Origin: Rathayibacter iranicus NCPPB 2253 = VKM Ac-1602
Lineage (GTDB): Bacteria; Actinomycetota; Actinomycetes; Actinomycetales; Microbacteriaceae
Reading direction: 5' to 3'
NCBI RefSeq assembly: GCF_003149025.1
Contig: NZ_QGDV01000001.1
Span: 310,001-374,000 of the forward strand
Length of the DNA stretch: 64,000 bases
Shown: positions 53,416 through 62,464 of the stretch, piece by piece
How positions within the stretch are numbered: the stretch's first letter is position 1
Layout: each line of letters begins with the position of its first letter
The notes under the pieces: model-generated
The model's input: the letters and a program-made list of their open reading frames with translations, nothing else
Databases searched by the model: none
Told to the model about the DNA's origin: nothing
Translations under genes and position numbers: made by a program

Positions 53416-54941
53416 CGTTGCTTCTCCTGGGTCATGAGGGTGAGGACCGCCTCGGGCGTCGCCTCGGCGATGGGCAGCTCGCCCGTGATGCGGCCCTCCG
53501 ACAGCGCATAGACGCGGTCGCAGATGCCGAGCAGCTCGGGCAGCTCGGAGGAGATGACGATGATCCCCTTACCCTGCGCCGCGAGCCGATTAATGATGGT
53601 GTAGATCTCGTACTTCGCCCCCACGTCGATACCGCGGGTGGGCTCGTCGAGGATGAGAACGTCCGGATCGGAGTAGATCCACTTCGACAGAACGACCTTT
53701 TGCTGATTGCCGCCGGAGAGCTTGCCGGTCTTCGCGAGCACAGTCGGCGACTTGATGTTCATGCTGCCGCGGTACTCGTTGGCGACCTCGAATTCGCGGT
53801 TGTCGTCGACCAGTCCGCCGCGGGACACCTTGTCGAGCGACGCAAGCGAGATATTCCGCTTGATGTCGTCGATCAGGTTGAGGCCGTAGTGCTTGCGGTC
53901 CTCCGTCGCGTAGGCGAGCCCGTGGGCGATCGCCTCCGAGACGTTGCGCATCTTGATCTCCTTGCCGGCCTTGAAGACCTGACCCGAGATGCGGCTGCCG
54001 TACGAGCGGCCGAAGAGGCTCATCGCGAACTCGGTGCGCCCGGCGCCCATGAGGCCCGCGATGCCGACGATCTCGCCGCGGTGCACGGTCAGGTTGACCT
54101 TGTCGACCATGACCCGGGTCGGGTCCTGAGGGTGGTGAGCCGTCCAGTCGACCACGCGCAGGATCTCCTCGCCAATGTGCGGGGTGTGGTCCGGGTAGCG
54201 GTGGTCAAGGTCGCGGCCGACCATGTCTTTGATGATGCGGTCTTCGGTGACGTCGTCGTGGGCGATCGTCTCGATGGTCTTGCCGTCGCGGATGACCGTG
54301 ACGGTATCCGCGATCTTTTTGATCTCGTTCAGCTTGTGACTGATGATGATCGACGTAATTCCCTGCTGCTTGAGGTGCAGGATCAGGTCGAGCAGGTGAT
54401 CCGAGTCCTCGTCGTTCAGCGCCGCGGTGGGCTCGTCGAGGATGAGCAGTTTGACCCGCTTGGAGAGCGCCTTGGCGATCTCGACAAGCTGTTGCTTGCC
54501 GACTCCAATCTCGAGGATCTTGGTGGTCGGGTTCTCGCGCAGACCGACCCGAGCGAGTAGCGACGCCGCCTCCTGATTGGTCTTGTTCCAGTCGATCAGA
54601 CCACCGAAGCCGCGCACCTCATTGCCGAGAAAGATGTTCTCCGCGATGGAAAGGTAGGGGCTGAGAGCCAGCTCCTGGTGGATGATGACAATGCCCTTCG
54701 CTTCCGAATCACGGATGTTGGCGAAGTGCATCACCTCGTCCTCGAAGACGATGTCGCCCTCGTAGGTGCCATGCGGATACACGCCGGACAGCACCTTCAT
54801 CAGCGTCGACTTGCCGGCGCCGTTCTCCCCGCAGATCGCGTGGACTTCGCCTCGTTGGGCGTTGAGCGTGACGTCCTGGAGCGCCTTCACTCCCGGGAAC
54901 GTCTTGGTGATGCCGCGCATCTCGAGGATGTTCGTAGTCAC
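53412..54941 (-). CDS. Sugar ABC transporter ATPase with two nucleotide-binding domains (MmsA/GguA type)
   Basis: A 509-residue tandem ATPase. Domain 1 has Walker [10 protein letters not shown], signature [15 protein letters not shown] and Walker [12 protein letters not shown]. Domain 2 has a degenerate Walker A region ([13 protein letters not shown]), signature [14 protein letters not shown] and [13 protein letters not shown]. This one-active, one-degenerate pattern is normal for the family. The GTG at 54941 has AAGGAGG. Structured element copy 3 lies between it and the upstream binding-protein gene. Confidence 0.95.
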   Translation of the reverse strand: MTTNILEMRGITKTFPGVKALQDVTLNAQRGEVHAICGENGAGKSTLMKVLSGVYPHGTYEGDIVFEDEVMHFANIRDSEAKGIVIIHQELALSPYLSIAENIFLGNEVRGFGGLIDWNKTNQEAASLLARVGLRENPTTKILEIGVGKQQLVEIAKALSKRVKLLILDEPTAALNDEDSDHLLDLILHLKQQGITSIIISHKLNEIKKIADTVTVIRDGKTIETIAHDDVTEDRIIKDMVGRDLDHRYPDHTPHIGEEILRVVDWTAHHPQDPTRVMVDKVNLTVHRGEIVGIAGLMGAGRTEFAMSLFGRSYGSRISGQVFKAGKEIKMRNVSEAIAHGLAYATEDRKHYGLNLIDDIKRNISLASLDKVSRGGLVDDNREFEVANEYRGSMNIKSPTVLAKTGKLSGGNQQKVVLSKWIYSDPDVLILDEPTRGIDVGAKYEIYTIINRLAAQGKGIIVISSELPELLGICDRVYALSEGRITGELPIAEATPEAVLTLMTQEKQR

Positions 54942-55042
54942 GCCGCCTCCTTTCCTTCGTAGAGCCGGGCCCCCTCTCGGAGGCCCGGCGCAAGTGTCTT
55001 CATGCCGAATGCAGACCGCCCCTGCCACCAGGAAACGGCATT

Positions 55043-55142
55043 CGCGGCCCTCAGCGGGGTGAGCTGCAAGGCGGAGGAGGGAGCGATACCAGAGGTATCG
55101 CGACCGACGACAATGCCGCAGATCGCCCCACTGAGGGCCGCG
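55043..55142 (-). repeat. Structured 3' element, copy 3
   Basis: On the minus strand: outer arms of 17 bp with one G-T wobble (55126-55142 with 55043-55059), CTGC/GCAG second stem, core A GGCATTGTCGTCGGTC, apical stem GCGATACC/GGTATCGC (perfect, triloop TCT), and core B TCCCTCCTCCGCCTTGC. It begins 6 nt after the binding-protein stop and lies in the 207-bp gap before the ATPase gene, inside the operon and oriented with transcription. Confidence 0.8.
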
Positions 55143-55148
55143 AGTGGA

Positions 55149-56270
55149 TCAGCTGTTGACTTCGGCGTCGGTGTAGTAGCCGCCGTCAACGAGCACGGAC
55201 TGGATCTGGTCTTTGGTGACGATGACCGGGTCAAGCAGGAAGGCCGGGACGGTCTTCTTGCCGTTGTCGTACGTGTCGGTGTCGTTGACCTCGGGCTCTG
55301 TGCCCTCGAGGACGGCCTGGGCCATCTTCACGGCCTCCTTGGCGAGTTCGCGGGTGTCCTTGTAGATGGTCGCGTACTGCTCGCCGGCGACGATCGCCTT
55401 GACCGAGTCAAGCTCTGCGTCCTGACCGGTGATGATCGGGAAGTCGGAGCCGACGGTGTACCCGGCATCGGTCAGAGCCGAGATGATGCCGCGGCTGAGG
55501 CCGTCGTAGGGCGAGAGGACGCCCTGAACCTTGGAGCCGTCGGAGTACGTCTTGGTGAGGATGTCCTCCATACGGCTCTGCGCGACCTCGCCGTCCCAGC
55601 GGAGCGTGGCGACGGTGCTGAAGTCGGTCTCGCCCGACTTCACGACGAGCGTCTTGTCATCGATGTACGGCTTGAGGGTGTCCATCGCACCCTTGAAGAA
55701 GAACGTGGCGTTGTTGTCGTCGGGGCTTCCCGCGAACAGCTCGATGTTGAAGGGGCCAGCGGGGGCGGTGGCGGCCTTGGCGCCGGTGAGGTCGGTGAGA
55801 CCGAGGCCGGCAAGGAGCGAGGTGGCCTGCTGGACGCCGACCTTGTAGTTGTCGAACGTGGCGTAGTAGTCGACGTTCTCGGAGTTGCGGATCAGGCGGT
55901 CGTAGGCGATGACGGGGATGTCGTTGGCCTTGGCCTCCTCGAGCACGCTCGTGAGCGTGGTGCCGTCGATCGACGCGACGATCAGGGCCTTGGCGCCCTT
56001 GGTGATCATGTTCTCGAGCTGCGAGACCTGGGTGGGGATGTCGTCCTCGGCGTACTGCAGGTCGACCTTATAGCCGGCCTCCTCGAGCTGCGACTTGACG
56101 TTGTTGCCGTCAGCGATCCAGCGCTCGGACGACTTGGTCGGCATTGCGACGCCGACGAGGCCGCCGTCGCCGGATCCCGAGCCGCCGCTTCCGGAGGAGC
56201 AGGCGGCGAGGGAGAGGATCATCGCTCCGCCGGCGATACCGGCGATGAGAGCGCGCTTCATTGTGGTCAC
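55149..56270 (-). CDS. ChvE-like sugar-binding lipoprotein
   Basis: A 373-residue periplasmic-binding-type lipoprotein. Lipobox LAAC (Cys about 24) is followed by a Gly/Ser linker. [59 protein letters not shown] and [23 protein letters not shown] are typical of ChvE/MmsE multiple-sugar-binding proteins. The GTG at 56270 has AAGGA 6 nt upstream; ATG 56261 is the alternative. First gene of the operon; promoter and operator lie upstream. Confidence 0.94.
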   Translation of the reverse strand: MTTMKRALIAGIAGGAMILSLAACSSGSGGSGSGDGGLVGVAMPTKSSERWIADGNNVKSQLEEAGYKVDLQYAEDDIPTQVSQLENMITKGAKALIVASIDGTTLTSVLEEAKANDIPVIAYDRLIRNSENVDYYATFDNYKVGVQQATSLLAGLGLTDLTGAKAATAPAGPFNIELFAGSPDDNNATFFFKGAMDTLKPYIDDKTLVVKSGETDFSTVATLRWDGEVAQSRMEDILTKTYSDGSKVQGVLSPYDGLSRGIISALTDAGYTVGSDFPIITGQDAELDSVKAIVAGEQYATIYKDTRELAKEAVKMAQAVLEGTEPEVNDTDTYDNGKKTVPAFLLDPVIVTKDQIQSVLVDGGYYTDAEVNS

Positions 56271-56341
56271 TGTGATTCCTTCGTCATTGAATGCAGTGGA
56301 TGCAGGGCCGCCCTCAGAATCGGGACGGTGCTGTGACGCTG

Positions 56342-56394
56342 ATGTGAGCGATCACATTTCGTCATGCTAGCCCGGCTGGCACCGGTCTTGTCAA
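56342..56394 (-). promoter_or_regulatory. Promoter and LacI-type operator of the ChvE-like operon
   Basis: On the minus strand, TTGACA (56389-56394) and TAGCAT (56364-56369) form a promoter with a 19-bp spacer. ATGTGAGCGATCACAT (56342-56357) is a palindrome with 6-bp arms and central CG, positioned over the transcription start, as expected for the LacI-family regulator encoded just upstream. Confidence 0.65.
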
Positions 56395-56441
56395 CGCAGA
56401 CGTCTCGACTCGGTAACGGCCGACGGGGTGCCTGGGCCAGG

Positions 56442-57482
56442 TCAACGGGCGGCGGGTAGGACGGCGGAGCGCGGGGCGGCGGTGGACCCGCGGACGACCA
56501 ACAGCGGCGCGATCGGCGGGGACGCCTCCGCTCGCTCACCCTCGATCAGGCTGAGCAGTGTCGCGACGCAGCGACGGCCGAGCTCGACGAAGTCCTGGCG
56601 GATGCTAGTCAGCGGCGGCCAGTAGAACGCCGCCTCGGGGATGTCGTCGAAGCCGATGACGCTGACGTCCTCGGGCACGCGAACGCCGCGTTCGTGGAAC
56701 GCGTTCATCAGGCCCAGCGCCATCTGGTCGTTGGCCGAGAAGACAGCGGTGAAGTCGATGAAGCGCGCGAGTTCGTGGCCGACCCTGTGCCCGCGCTCGG
56801 CGCTCCAGTCGCCGAGCAGCGGTGACCGCAGCGGGATGGAGCGATGGTCGAGTTCGGCAAGGTAGCCGCGCATCCGCGCCTCCGCTTCGATCCAGTCCTG
56901 CGGGCCGGCAAGGTGCACGATCTCGGTGTGACCAAGGTCGATGAGGTGGGCGGTCGCGAGACGGGCGCCGGCTATCTGGTCGACGTAAAGGACGTTGTCG
57001 CGGTCATTCTCGCTGGTCTGCAGCGTCACGTGCGGGATACGCAGCGCGACCTGGGAGAGGATATCGAAGACTCGGATCTGCGGAGCGATGACCACGAGGC
57101 CCTCTATCGCCTGATTGAGCAGGTGCCGGATCCCGGCCTGGATGGACGCTTCGTCGGTGCCGTCGACGTTGGCGGTGACGACGAGGTAGCCGGCGTCGCG
57201 TGCGGCCACCTCGATGGCCTGGATGCTGGAGGCCGGGCCGTACTGGAGGCTCTGCGACGAGAGCACACCGATTGTGCGGGTGCGGCTGGTCACCAGGGCG
57301 CGGGCGGCCAGGTTGGGGCGATAGTCGAGTTCGGCCATCACGTCGAGGACGCGCTTCTTCGTCTCAGGTCGCAGGCTCGGGTGATCGTTAAGGACGCGCG
57401 AGACGGTCTGATGCGAGACTCCGGCCGCGCGAGCGACGTCGTAGATGCTCGGCGCCCGGGTCGCGGGCTTGTCTTCCGGCAT
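56442..57482 (-). CDS. LacI family transcriptional regulator
   Basis: A 346-residue LacI/GalR repressor: HTH SIYDVARAAGVSHQTVSRVLNDH, hinge PNLAARALVTSRTRTIGVLS, and sensor domain with AVFSANDQMALGLMNAF and EDVSVIGFDDIPEAAF. It is the first gene upstream of the ChvE-like operon, same strand, 172 bp away, and the ATGTGA palindrome in between is its probable operator. The inducer is likely the transported sugar. Confidence 0.93.
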   Translation of the reverse strand: MPEDKPATRAPSIYDVARAAGVSHQTVSRVLNDHPSLRPETKKRVLDVMAELDYRPNLAARALVTSRTRTIGVLSSQSLQYGPASSIQAIEVAARDAGYLVVTANVDGTDEASIQAGIRHLLNQAIEGLVVIAPQIRVFDILSQVALRIPHVTLQTSENDRDNVLYVDQIAGARLATAHLIDLGHTEIVHLAGPQDWIEAEARMRGYLAELDHRSIPLRSPLLGDWSAERGHRVGHELARFIDFTAVFSANDQMALGLMNAFHERGVRVPEDVSVIGFDDIPEAAFYWPPLTSIRQDFVELGRRCVATLLSLIEGERAEASPPIAPLLVVRGSTAAPRSAVLPAAR

Positions 57483-57956
57483 CGGGTACCGCGACTCTCT
57501 GTGATCGGCGCCTCCGACGCCGGACCGGGGCGCCCGTCACAGGCCGCACACCCGTCCGCGGGCGCATGTGAGCACACTTTACGTCCCGCGGCGCGGGGGC
57601 TTGCCGACGGATGCTCGGCCGGCTGGGAGGCGTATGAGGCGCGCGGGCCAGGAGGGGAGTTCGGGCTCCCGCGGCGCCGCGCGGATCGGGATCGTCGATG
57701 AGCCAGACGAATTAGTCTGTCGTTGCAGCCGAGAACGCCCGCTCAGTCGTCGTCGATCTCCGACCCTCAACGATCGGGGGACACGTTCTGCGAGCTTGTC
57801 GAGTTGTATGTAAACATGCGGCTTCGGCATGGGAGAGGTAGGTGCGTTCGTGCAGAGGAGCGTAAACATCTAGCGGCTCGACGTGGCCGGCATTATCGAC
57901 GCCAGCGCGGCCGAACCCCTCCCGAATCGGGATCGTCAAACGGAACTCTGGCGCAT
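57483..57956. other. Intergenic region between hsdR and the LacI gene
   Basis: 474 bp without a gene I can support. The part from about 57710 to 57956 is less GC-rich, resembling the edge of the restriction operon and possibly marking the end of an acquired segment. No terminator was identified with confidence. Confidence 0.45.
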
Positions 57957-60900
57957 TTAGGCAACGATCTCGGGCCGGGCATGAGCATTAACATCGTGGA
58001 GAATCTCAACGATGACGGTCACGTCGGATTCGTCGAAGAGATAGTCGATACCGCTCGGGGCATGGTCCGTGTAGGGCGATTCGTAGAGGCGCCCCGCGTC
58101 CATCAGACCGTTCGCGGTGAGCTCATCAGCGATCAGATGAATGAATCGGATCTGATCAATGGAGAAACGCGACCCATCGAGGAAGCGTGCAAAGGACTCT
58201 AGCGCTGCCTCCCGATCCAAGCCGACGAGGGAGCGGATAAATGGTCCGAGCCCGTGCGCCTGTTCGGTGGCCAGGTCGATGTCGGCCTTCGAGCCCGCTC
58301 CACTTGCGAGCAGCATCGATTCAAGGGCGCTCAGGTCATCGGGCGTGAGCTGCCGATTGCGGCGCAGGCGCTGCAGCGCCAGGTGGTCCTCGTGCTGCCG
58401 CAGGTAGGCGGCCGCCTTAGCGCGAAATCGCTCGAGGTCGGTGCCCGGGGTGGTTTGACGCAACAGGATCTCGGTCGCGTCACCGAGTTCGTCGATGAAG
58501 TCGGTGTACACGCGCGGTCGAGTGACGTTCGGCACGAAGCGCACGAGCGAGCGGATGCGTAGCCGTGCGGCCTCGAGCATGCCGAGGGTCACGTCGACCC
58601 ACCAGTCCTCGCTGGCGACCTCTTCCAGCAGCACGAGCTGTTCTGCGACCGATGGAATCGCTGATTTGGCTAGCAGCGCCGTCACGATCGCCTGGACCTG
58701 CTGGCGGATGCGGTCGGCGGCGATCAGGTCGCCGTCGAGCTGCGCGAGTTGCCTGCGCAGGATCAACAGGTCGAAGCGTTTTGCATCGACGTCGTCGTCC
58801 GTCACGCTCGACGGCAGGCCGGCCAGGTGCGCGAGCACATCGGCTGCGTCCTCGAGGGTCAGCGCGTCCCAGGCAGCCGAGTCGGCGAACTGCTCCACCC
58901 AGCGCCGCTCTGGGCGTACGAGAAAGTTATCGATGTTCATTCCCGCGACGATCTCGTGCAGGATGTCGGCGGCTGACGTGCGCAACTCGCTGTCGATCTG
59001 CGCTCGGTCAAGCGCGGTGATCAGCCCGAGCCGGGCCTCGAACAATCGCTGGGTGAGGGACTTCTGGTTCGAGCCCTCGCTCCCGGGCAGGTCCTGGCTG
59101 AAGAACTCAAGGTTGCCGCAGAAATCGAAGACCAGAAAGTCCTGCTTGGGCTGGCCCTCGCCGAAGAGGTCGGGGCGCAGCCGCGTGCCGCGGCCGATCA
59201 TCTGCCAGAACTTCGACTTCGACCGCACCGGCTTGAAGAAGACCAGGTTCACGATCTCGGGCACGTCGATGCCGGTGTCGAGCATGTCGACCGAGATCGC
59301 GATGTGCGGCGCGTGGTCGGCAATCGAGAACTCATCGATCAGGTTTTGCGCGTACGGGGTGCCGTGGGTGATGACGCGCGCGAAGTGTCCAGCGTGTTCG
59401 GGGTACTGCTCGTCGAAGCGGCGCTGGATAAATTCGGCGTGCGCCTGGTTCTTCGCAAACACAATGGTCTTGCCGAGCCGGTCGCCGCCGGCGACCTTGT
59501 ATCCGCGCGTCATCAGGGTCGCCAGCACCTTGTCGACGGTGTCCTCGTTGAAGAGGAAACGGTTCACTTCCTCCGCATCGACCGTGGTCGGTGTTCCTCC
59601 ACCACCCCAGTCGAGCGCGTCCCAGTCGTCCTTCTCCTCGTCACTGAGGTCGTCGTAGCGGATGCCCTGGCGCAGGAAGCGGGTACCGACCGAGACGCCG
59701 CGCGGCGGCACCAGGAAGCCTTCAGCGACCGCCTCGTCGAGCCCGTAGGCGTCCGTCGGTACTCCGTCTTCGAGGTGGAACCGGCGGTACGTGTTGTGGT
59801 CGACCTCGTCCTTCGGCGTCGCCGTCAGGCCGACGAGCAGCGCGTCGAACCAGTCGAAGATCGCACCGTACTTCTGATAGATCGAGCGGTGCGCTTCATC
59901 GATAACGATCAGGTCGAAGAATCCGGGCCCGAAGCGCCGCGTCGGTGTGCCCTCGCCGTCGCTCATGTGGTCGATGAGATTCATCATTGTCGGATACGTG
60001 GACACGTAGACGCGCCCCTCAGCATTCCGCTCGGTCACCAGGTTCACCGTCGCGGCGCCGGGCAGGTGAGCCTTGAACGCATTCGCCGCCTGCTTCACCA
60101 ACGCGGTTCGGTCGGCGAGGAACAGGATGCGCTTGGCCCAGTTCGCCTTCATCAGCTGATCGGCCAGCGCGATGACCGTCCGCGTCTTGCCGGACCCCGT
60201 CGCCATGACCAGCAGCGCCTGTCGTTGCTGTCGATCGAACGCATCCCCGACCGCACGGATAGCCCGTACCTGGTAGTGGCGGCCAGCGATGTCCGGACTT
60301 ACCGCGGCACCGGAGAGCGGCAGGCGGGTCGAGCGGCGCTGAATCATCAGCTCAAGCTCGCTGCGCGTGAAGAATCCGGCGACCTGACGCGGGGGGTACC
60401 CGGCCGCGTCGTCCCACAGCCAGTGCTCGTACCCGTTCGTGAAGAACACGACCGGCCGTCGCCCGTATGCCGCTTCAAGGCAGTCGGCGTAGAGCTTCGC
60501 CTGCTGTTGCCCGACCTGCGCGCTCTTCGTCGTGCGCTTCGCCTCGACGACCGCGAGCGGCAGCCCGTCACTTCCCCACAGCACGTAGTCGACGAACCCG
60601 ACTCCCGGCCCGTTCGGCATTCCGGCGACCTCGAACTCGCGATCGCGCGGCTCGGTGAGCGGCCAGCCCGCCTCGGCCAACAGCACGTCGATGAACAGGT
60701 CGCGGGTCTCGGCTTCGGAGTAGTCGTGGTCGTCGGATGCGTGATTCGCCGCCTGAGCCGCGGCCACCTGCGCCCGCAACTGCTCGATCTCCGCCGCCTG
60801 CTGGGCCGCGAGCTCGTCCCGGTCCGCGAGTGCCCTGGCGTGGGCTTCGTCCTGAGCGGCGAACTTCGCCGCGAGCCGCTGCACGTCTTCGCGCGTGAGC

Positions 60901-61337
60901 GGTGCCGCTCGTGCCGCGAGAGCGGGATCGAACTTCGCGCCCGTCGGTACGCCCGCCGGATGCGCCGAATGCCGGAACACCGCCCACACCAGCACATGGT
61001 GCAATTCGCGCAGCGCCGCGAGCGCGATGTCGGGTCGGACCGGCTGCTGCGCGTGTACCGCCTGGTTGCCCAGCTTGCGGATCAGGTTTAGCTTCTGCGC
61101 GATCCCCACTCCGGCGACCCGCGCGAAGCCGGCGTCATTGATGCGCGCGGCGAGGTCGTCCTGATACGGGACCGGCAGATTGAGCACCTCGTACAGGTGG
61201 CCGACGAGCTGCTCCACCGCGCGTCGGCTGTAGAAGCACGCGGACCGCGGATCGCTCGACAGGTAGGACTCTGCGCGGGAGGCGTCAGCGTAAACGTTCG
61301 GCCATGCGTGCCGCACGAAGTCGAAGTTCGCAGTCAA
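57957..61337 (-). CDS. hsdR: Type I restriction endonuclease subunit R
   Basis: A 1126-residue motor and nuclease subunit. The N-terminal DUF4145-like helical domain (FYSRRAVEQLVGHLYEVL) is followed by a coiled coil (about 160-205) and the PD-(D/E)xK nuclease with GFVDYVLWGSDGLPLAVVEAKR. The SF2 helicase has MATGSGKTRTVIALA, VIDEAHRSIY, GLTATP and QMIGRGTRLRPD. It is EcoEI-like. The TTG start overlaps the hsdS stop (TTGA). Cleaves unmodified DNA with HsdM and HsdS. Confidence 0.95.
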   Translation of the reverse strand: MTANFDFVRHAWPNVYADASRAESYLSSDPRSACFYSRRAVEQLVGHLYEVLNLPVPYQDDLAARINDAGFARVAGVGIAQKLNLIRKLGNQAVHAQQPVRPDIALAALRELHHVLVWAVFRHSAHPAGVPTGAKFDPALAARAAPLTREDVQRLAAKFAAQDEAHARALADRDELAAQQAAEIEQLRAQVAAAQAANHASDDHDYSEAETRDLFIDVLLAEAGWPLTEPRDREFEVAGMPNGPGVGFVDYVLWGSDGLPLAVVEAKRTTKSAQVGQQQAKLYADCLEAAYGRRPVVFFTNGYEHWLWDDAAGYPPRQVAGFFTRSELELMIQRRSTRLPLSGAAVSPDIAGRHYQVRAIRAVGDAFDRQQRQALLVMATGSGKTRTVIALADQLMKANWAKRILFLADRTALVKQAANAFKAHLPGAATVNLVTERNAEGRVYVSTYPTMMNLIDHMSDGEGTPTRRFGPGFFDLIVIDEAHRSIYQKYGAIFDWFDALLVGLTATPKDEVDHNTYRRFHLEDGVPTDAYGLDEAVAEGFLVPPRGVSVGTRFLRQGIRYDDLSDEEKDDWDALDWGGGGTPTTVDAEEVNRFLFNEDTVDKVLATLMTRGYKVAGGDRLGKTIVFAKNQAHAEFIQRRFDEQYPEHAGHFARVITHGTPYAQNLIDEFSIADHAPHIAISVDMLDTGIDVPEIVNLVFFKPVRSKSKFWQMIGRGTRLRPDLFGEGQPKQDFLVFDFCGNLEFFSQDLPGSEGSNQKSLTQRLFEARLGLITALDRAQIDSELRTSAADILHEIVAGMNIDNFLVRPERRWVEQFADSAAWDALTLEDAADVLAHLAGLPSSVTDDDVDAKRFDLLILRRQLAQLDGDLIAADRIRQQVQAIVTALLAKSAIPSVAEQLVLLEEVASEDWWVDVTLGMLEAARLRIRSLVRFVPNVTRPRVYTDFIDELGDATEILLRQTTPGTDLERFRAKAAAYLRQHEDHLALQRLRRNRQLTPDDLSALESMLLASGAGSKADIDLATEQAHGLGPFIRSLVGLDREAALESFARFLDGSRFSIDQIRFIHLIADELTANGLMDAGRLYESPYTDHAPSGIDYLFDESDVTVIVEILHDVNAHARPEIVA

Positions 61338-62464
61338 ATTTCACCCCTAAATGCACGCTTTTGAAGCGACGCAAAGAGCTTGTCCGCGATGGCGAGCGAG
61401 AGTTGACTTCGAGTTCGCGCGAGCTCGACAGGACCGATGCGCGCTGAGAATTGCAGCTGATCCGCTCGGCTCGGGAGGGGGAATAGCAACGGCGCCAAGT
61501 CCTGCTTGTTGAGCTGCGGAACAGAGCTTCCGCTCGTGATCGAAGCAAGATCGAACGCGTTTAGCCAAGCGAAAATGTAGTCGGAAGTCAGTCGATCATT
61601 AATGGGAGTCACGCCCATCAAATTCGGGTCGAGCGTCGTTCGCCGCGTGACAACGCGCTTTTTATTTGTCGCGATTGACGCTCCCCTTTTCGGCAGGACG
61701 ACAGCTCCGGCTTCGACCGTTGAGCTTGCGGGTACCGCGCGATCAGTCCAGAGGGCCGTTTTCAGAATAGTGCGTTCGTTACCAGAGGAGTTCATGTCGG
61801 AGACTTTCATGAGCAGTGTTCCGCCTGGCTGGCCAGCAAACGGCTCGCCGGGAGGAAGCGAAGCACCGCCGGCAAATCTCGCGACGTCGCCCAAAGCGGT
61901 GTCGCACGCGGTTGAAGCCTTAAGAGCCTCATTGAAGAGCGCGTGCGCAAGCGAGTCGAGGTGGGTGAGCACCTGGCGGCGCTTGGCGCGCAGCGCGTCG
62001 GTGTGGTCGAGGATCGCGGCGATTCGCCGCTGCTCCTCGAGCGGCGGCAGGGGAATCTCGAATTCATCGAGAGTCGCTGGGCTTAGCCTAGGTAAGTTGG
62101 CGCCAGCAGCTCGGGACGAGGCAAAGTTGACCATTGATGGCTGCGCGAGATAGTGCGCGAGATAATCGCGGTTCAATTGCGATCCGGGAAGCACGGGCAG
62201 GATATCTGTACTGCAGACACCGCTAAAATTCGGTCTGCTGATTTTACCGAGATTCGGGCGAAGCTTGCTATAAAGTAGGTGTCGAGCTGAAAAAATGAAC
62301 TTTGAGCTGGCTAGTTCGGCGTTGCCGACTGTGTCATGTCCAATTATTCGGCCACCTCGTTCAAGATGTTCGAGTCCGATATAGATCGTGTTCGGGTCAA
62401 TTTTACTCGGGTCAACTGATTGACGCTGAATGAGCGCAACGTCGCCGAGTCGCGCGGACTTCAT
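61334..62464 (-). CDS. hsdS: Type I restriction-modification specificity subunit S
   Basis: A 376-residue DNA-recognition subunit with two target-recognition domains, about residues 1-150 and 185-350, each ending in a conserved helix: LPPLEEQRRIAAILDHTDAL after the first, and LPSRADQLQFSARIGPVELA near the C-terminus. GC content drops markedly within the recognition domains, as is usual for these swapped segments. The ATG overlaps the hsdM stop (ATGA). Confidence 0.93.
   Translation of the reverse strand: MKSARLGDVALIQRQSVDPSKIDPNTIYIGLEHLERGGRIIGHDTVGNAELASSKFIFSARHLLYSKLRPNLGKISRPNFSGVCSTDILPVLPGSQLNRDYLAHYLAQPSMVNFASSRAAGANLPRLSPATLDEFEIPLPPLEEQRRIAAILDHTDALRAKRRQVLTHLDSLAHALFNEALKASTACDTALGDVARFAGGASLPPGEPFAGQPGGTLLMKVSDMNSSGNERTILKTALWTDRAVPASSTVEAGAVVLPKRGASIATNKKRVVTRRTTLDPNLMGVTPINDRLTSDYIFAWLNAFDLASITSGSSVPQLNKQDLAPLLFPLPSRADQLQFSARIGPVELARTRSQLSLAIADKLFASLQKRAFRGEI

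Noticed and set aside
57483-57956. tRNA or attachment site beside the restriction operon
   Set aside because: No cloverleaf or direct-repeat att sequence could be found by reading both strands.
59304-61091. A 595-codon plus-strand frame opposite hsdR
   Set aside because: hsdR on the other strand carries all helicase and nuclease motifs; the opposite frame has none.
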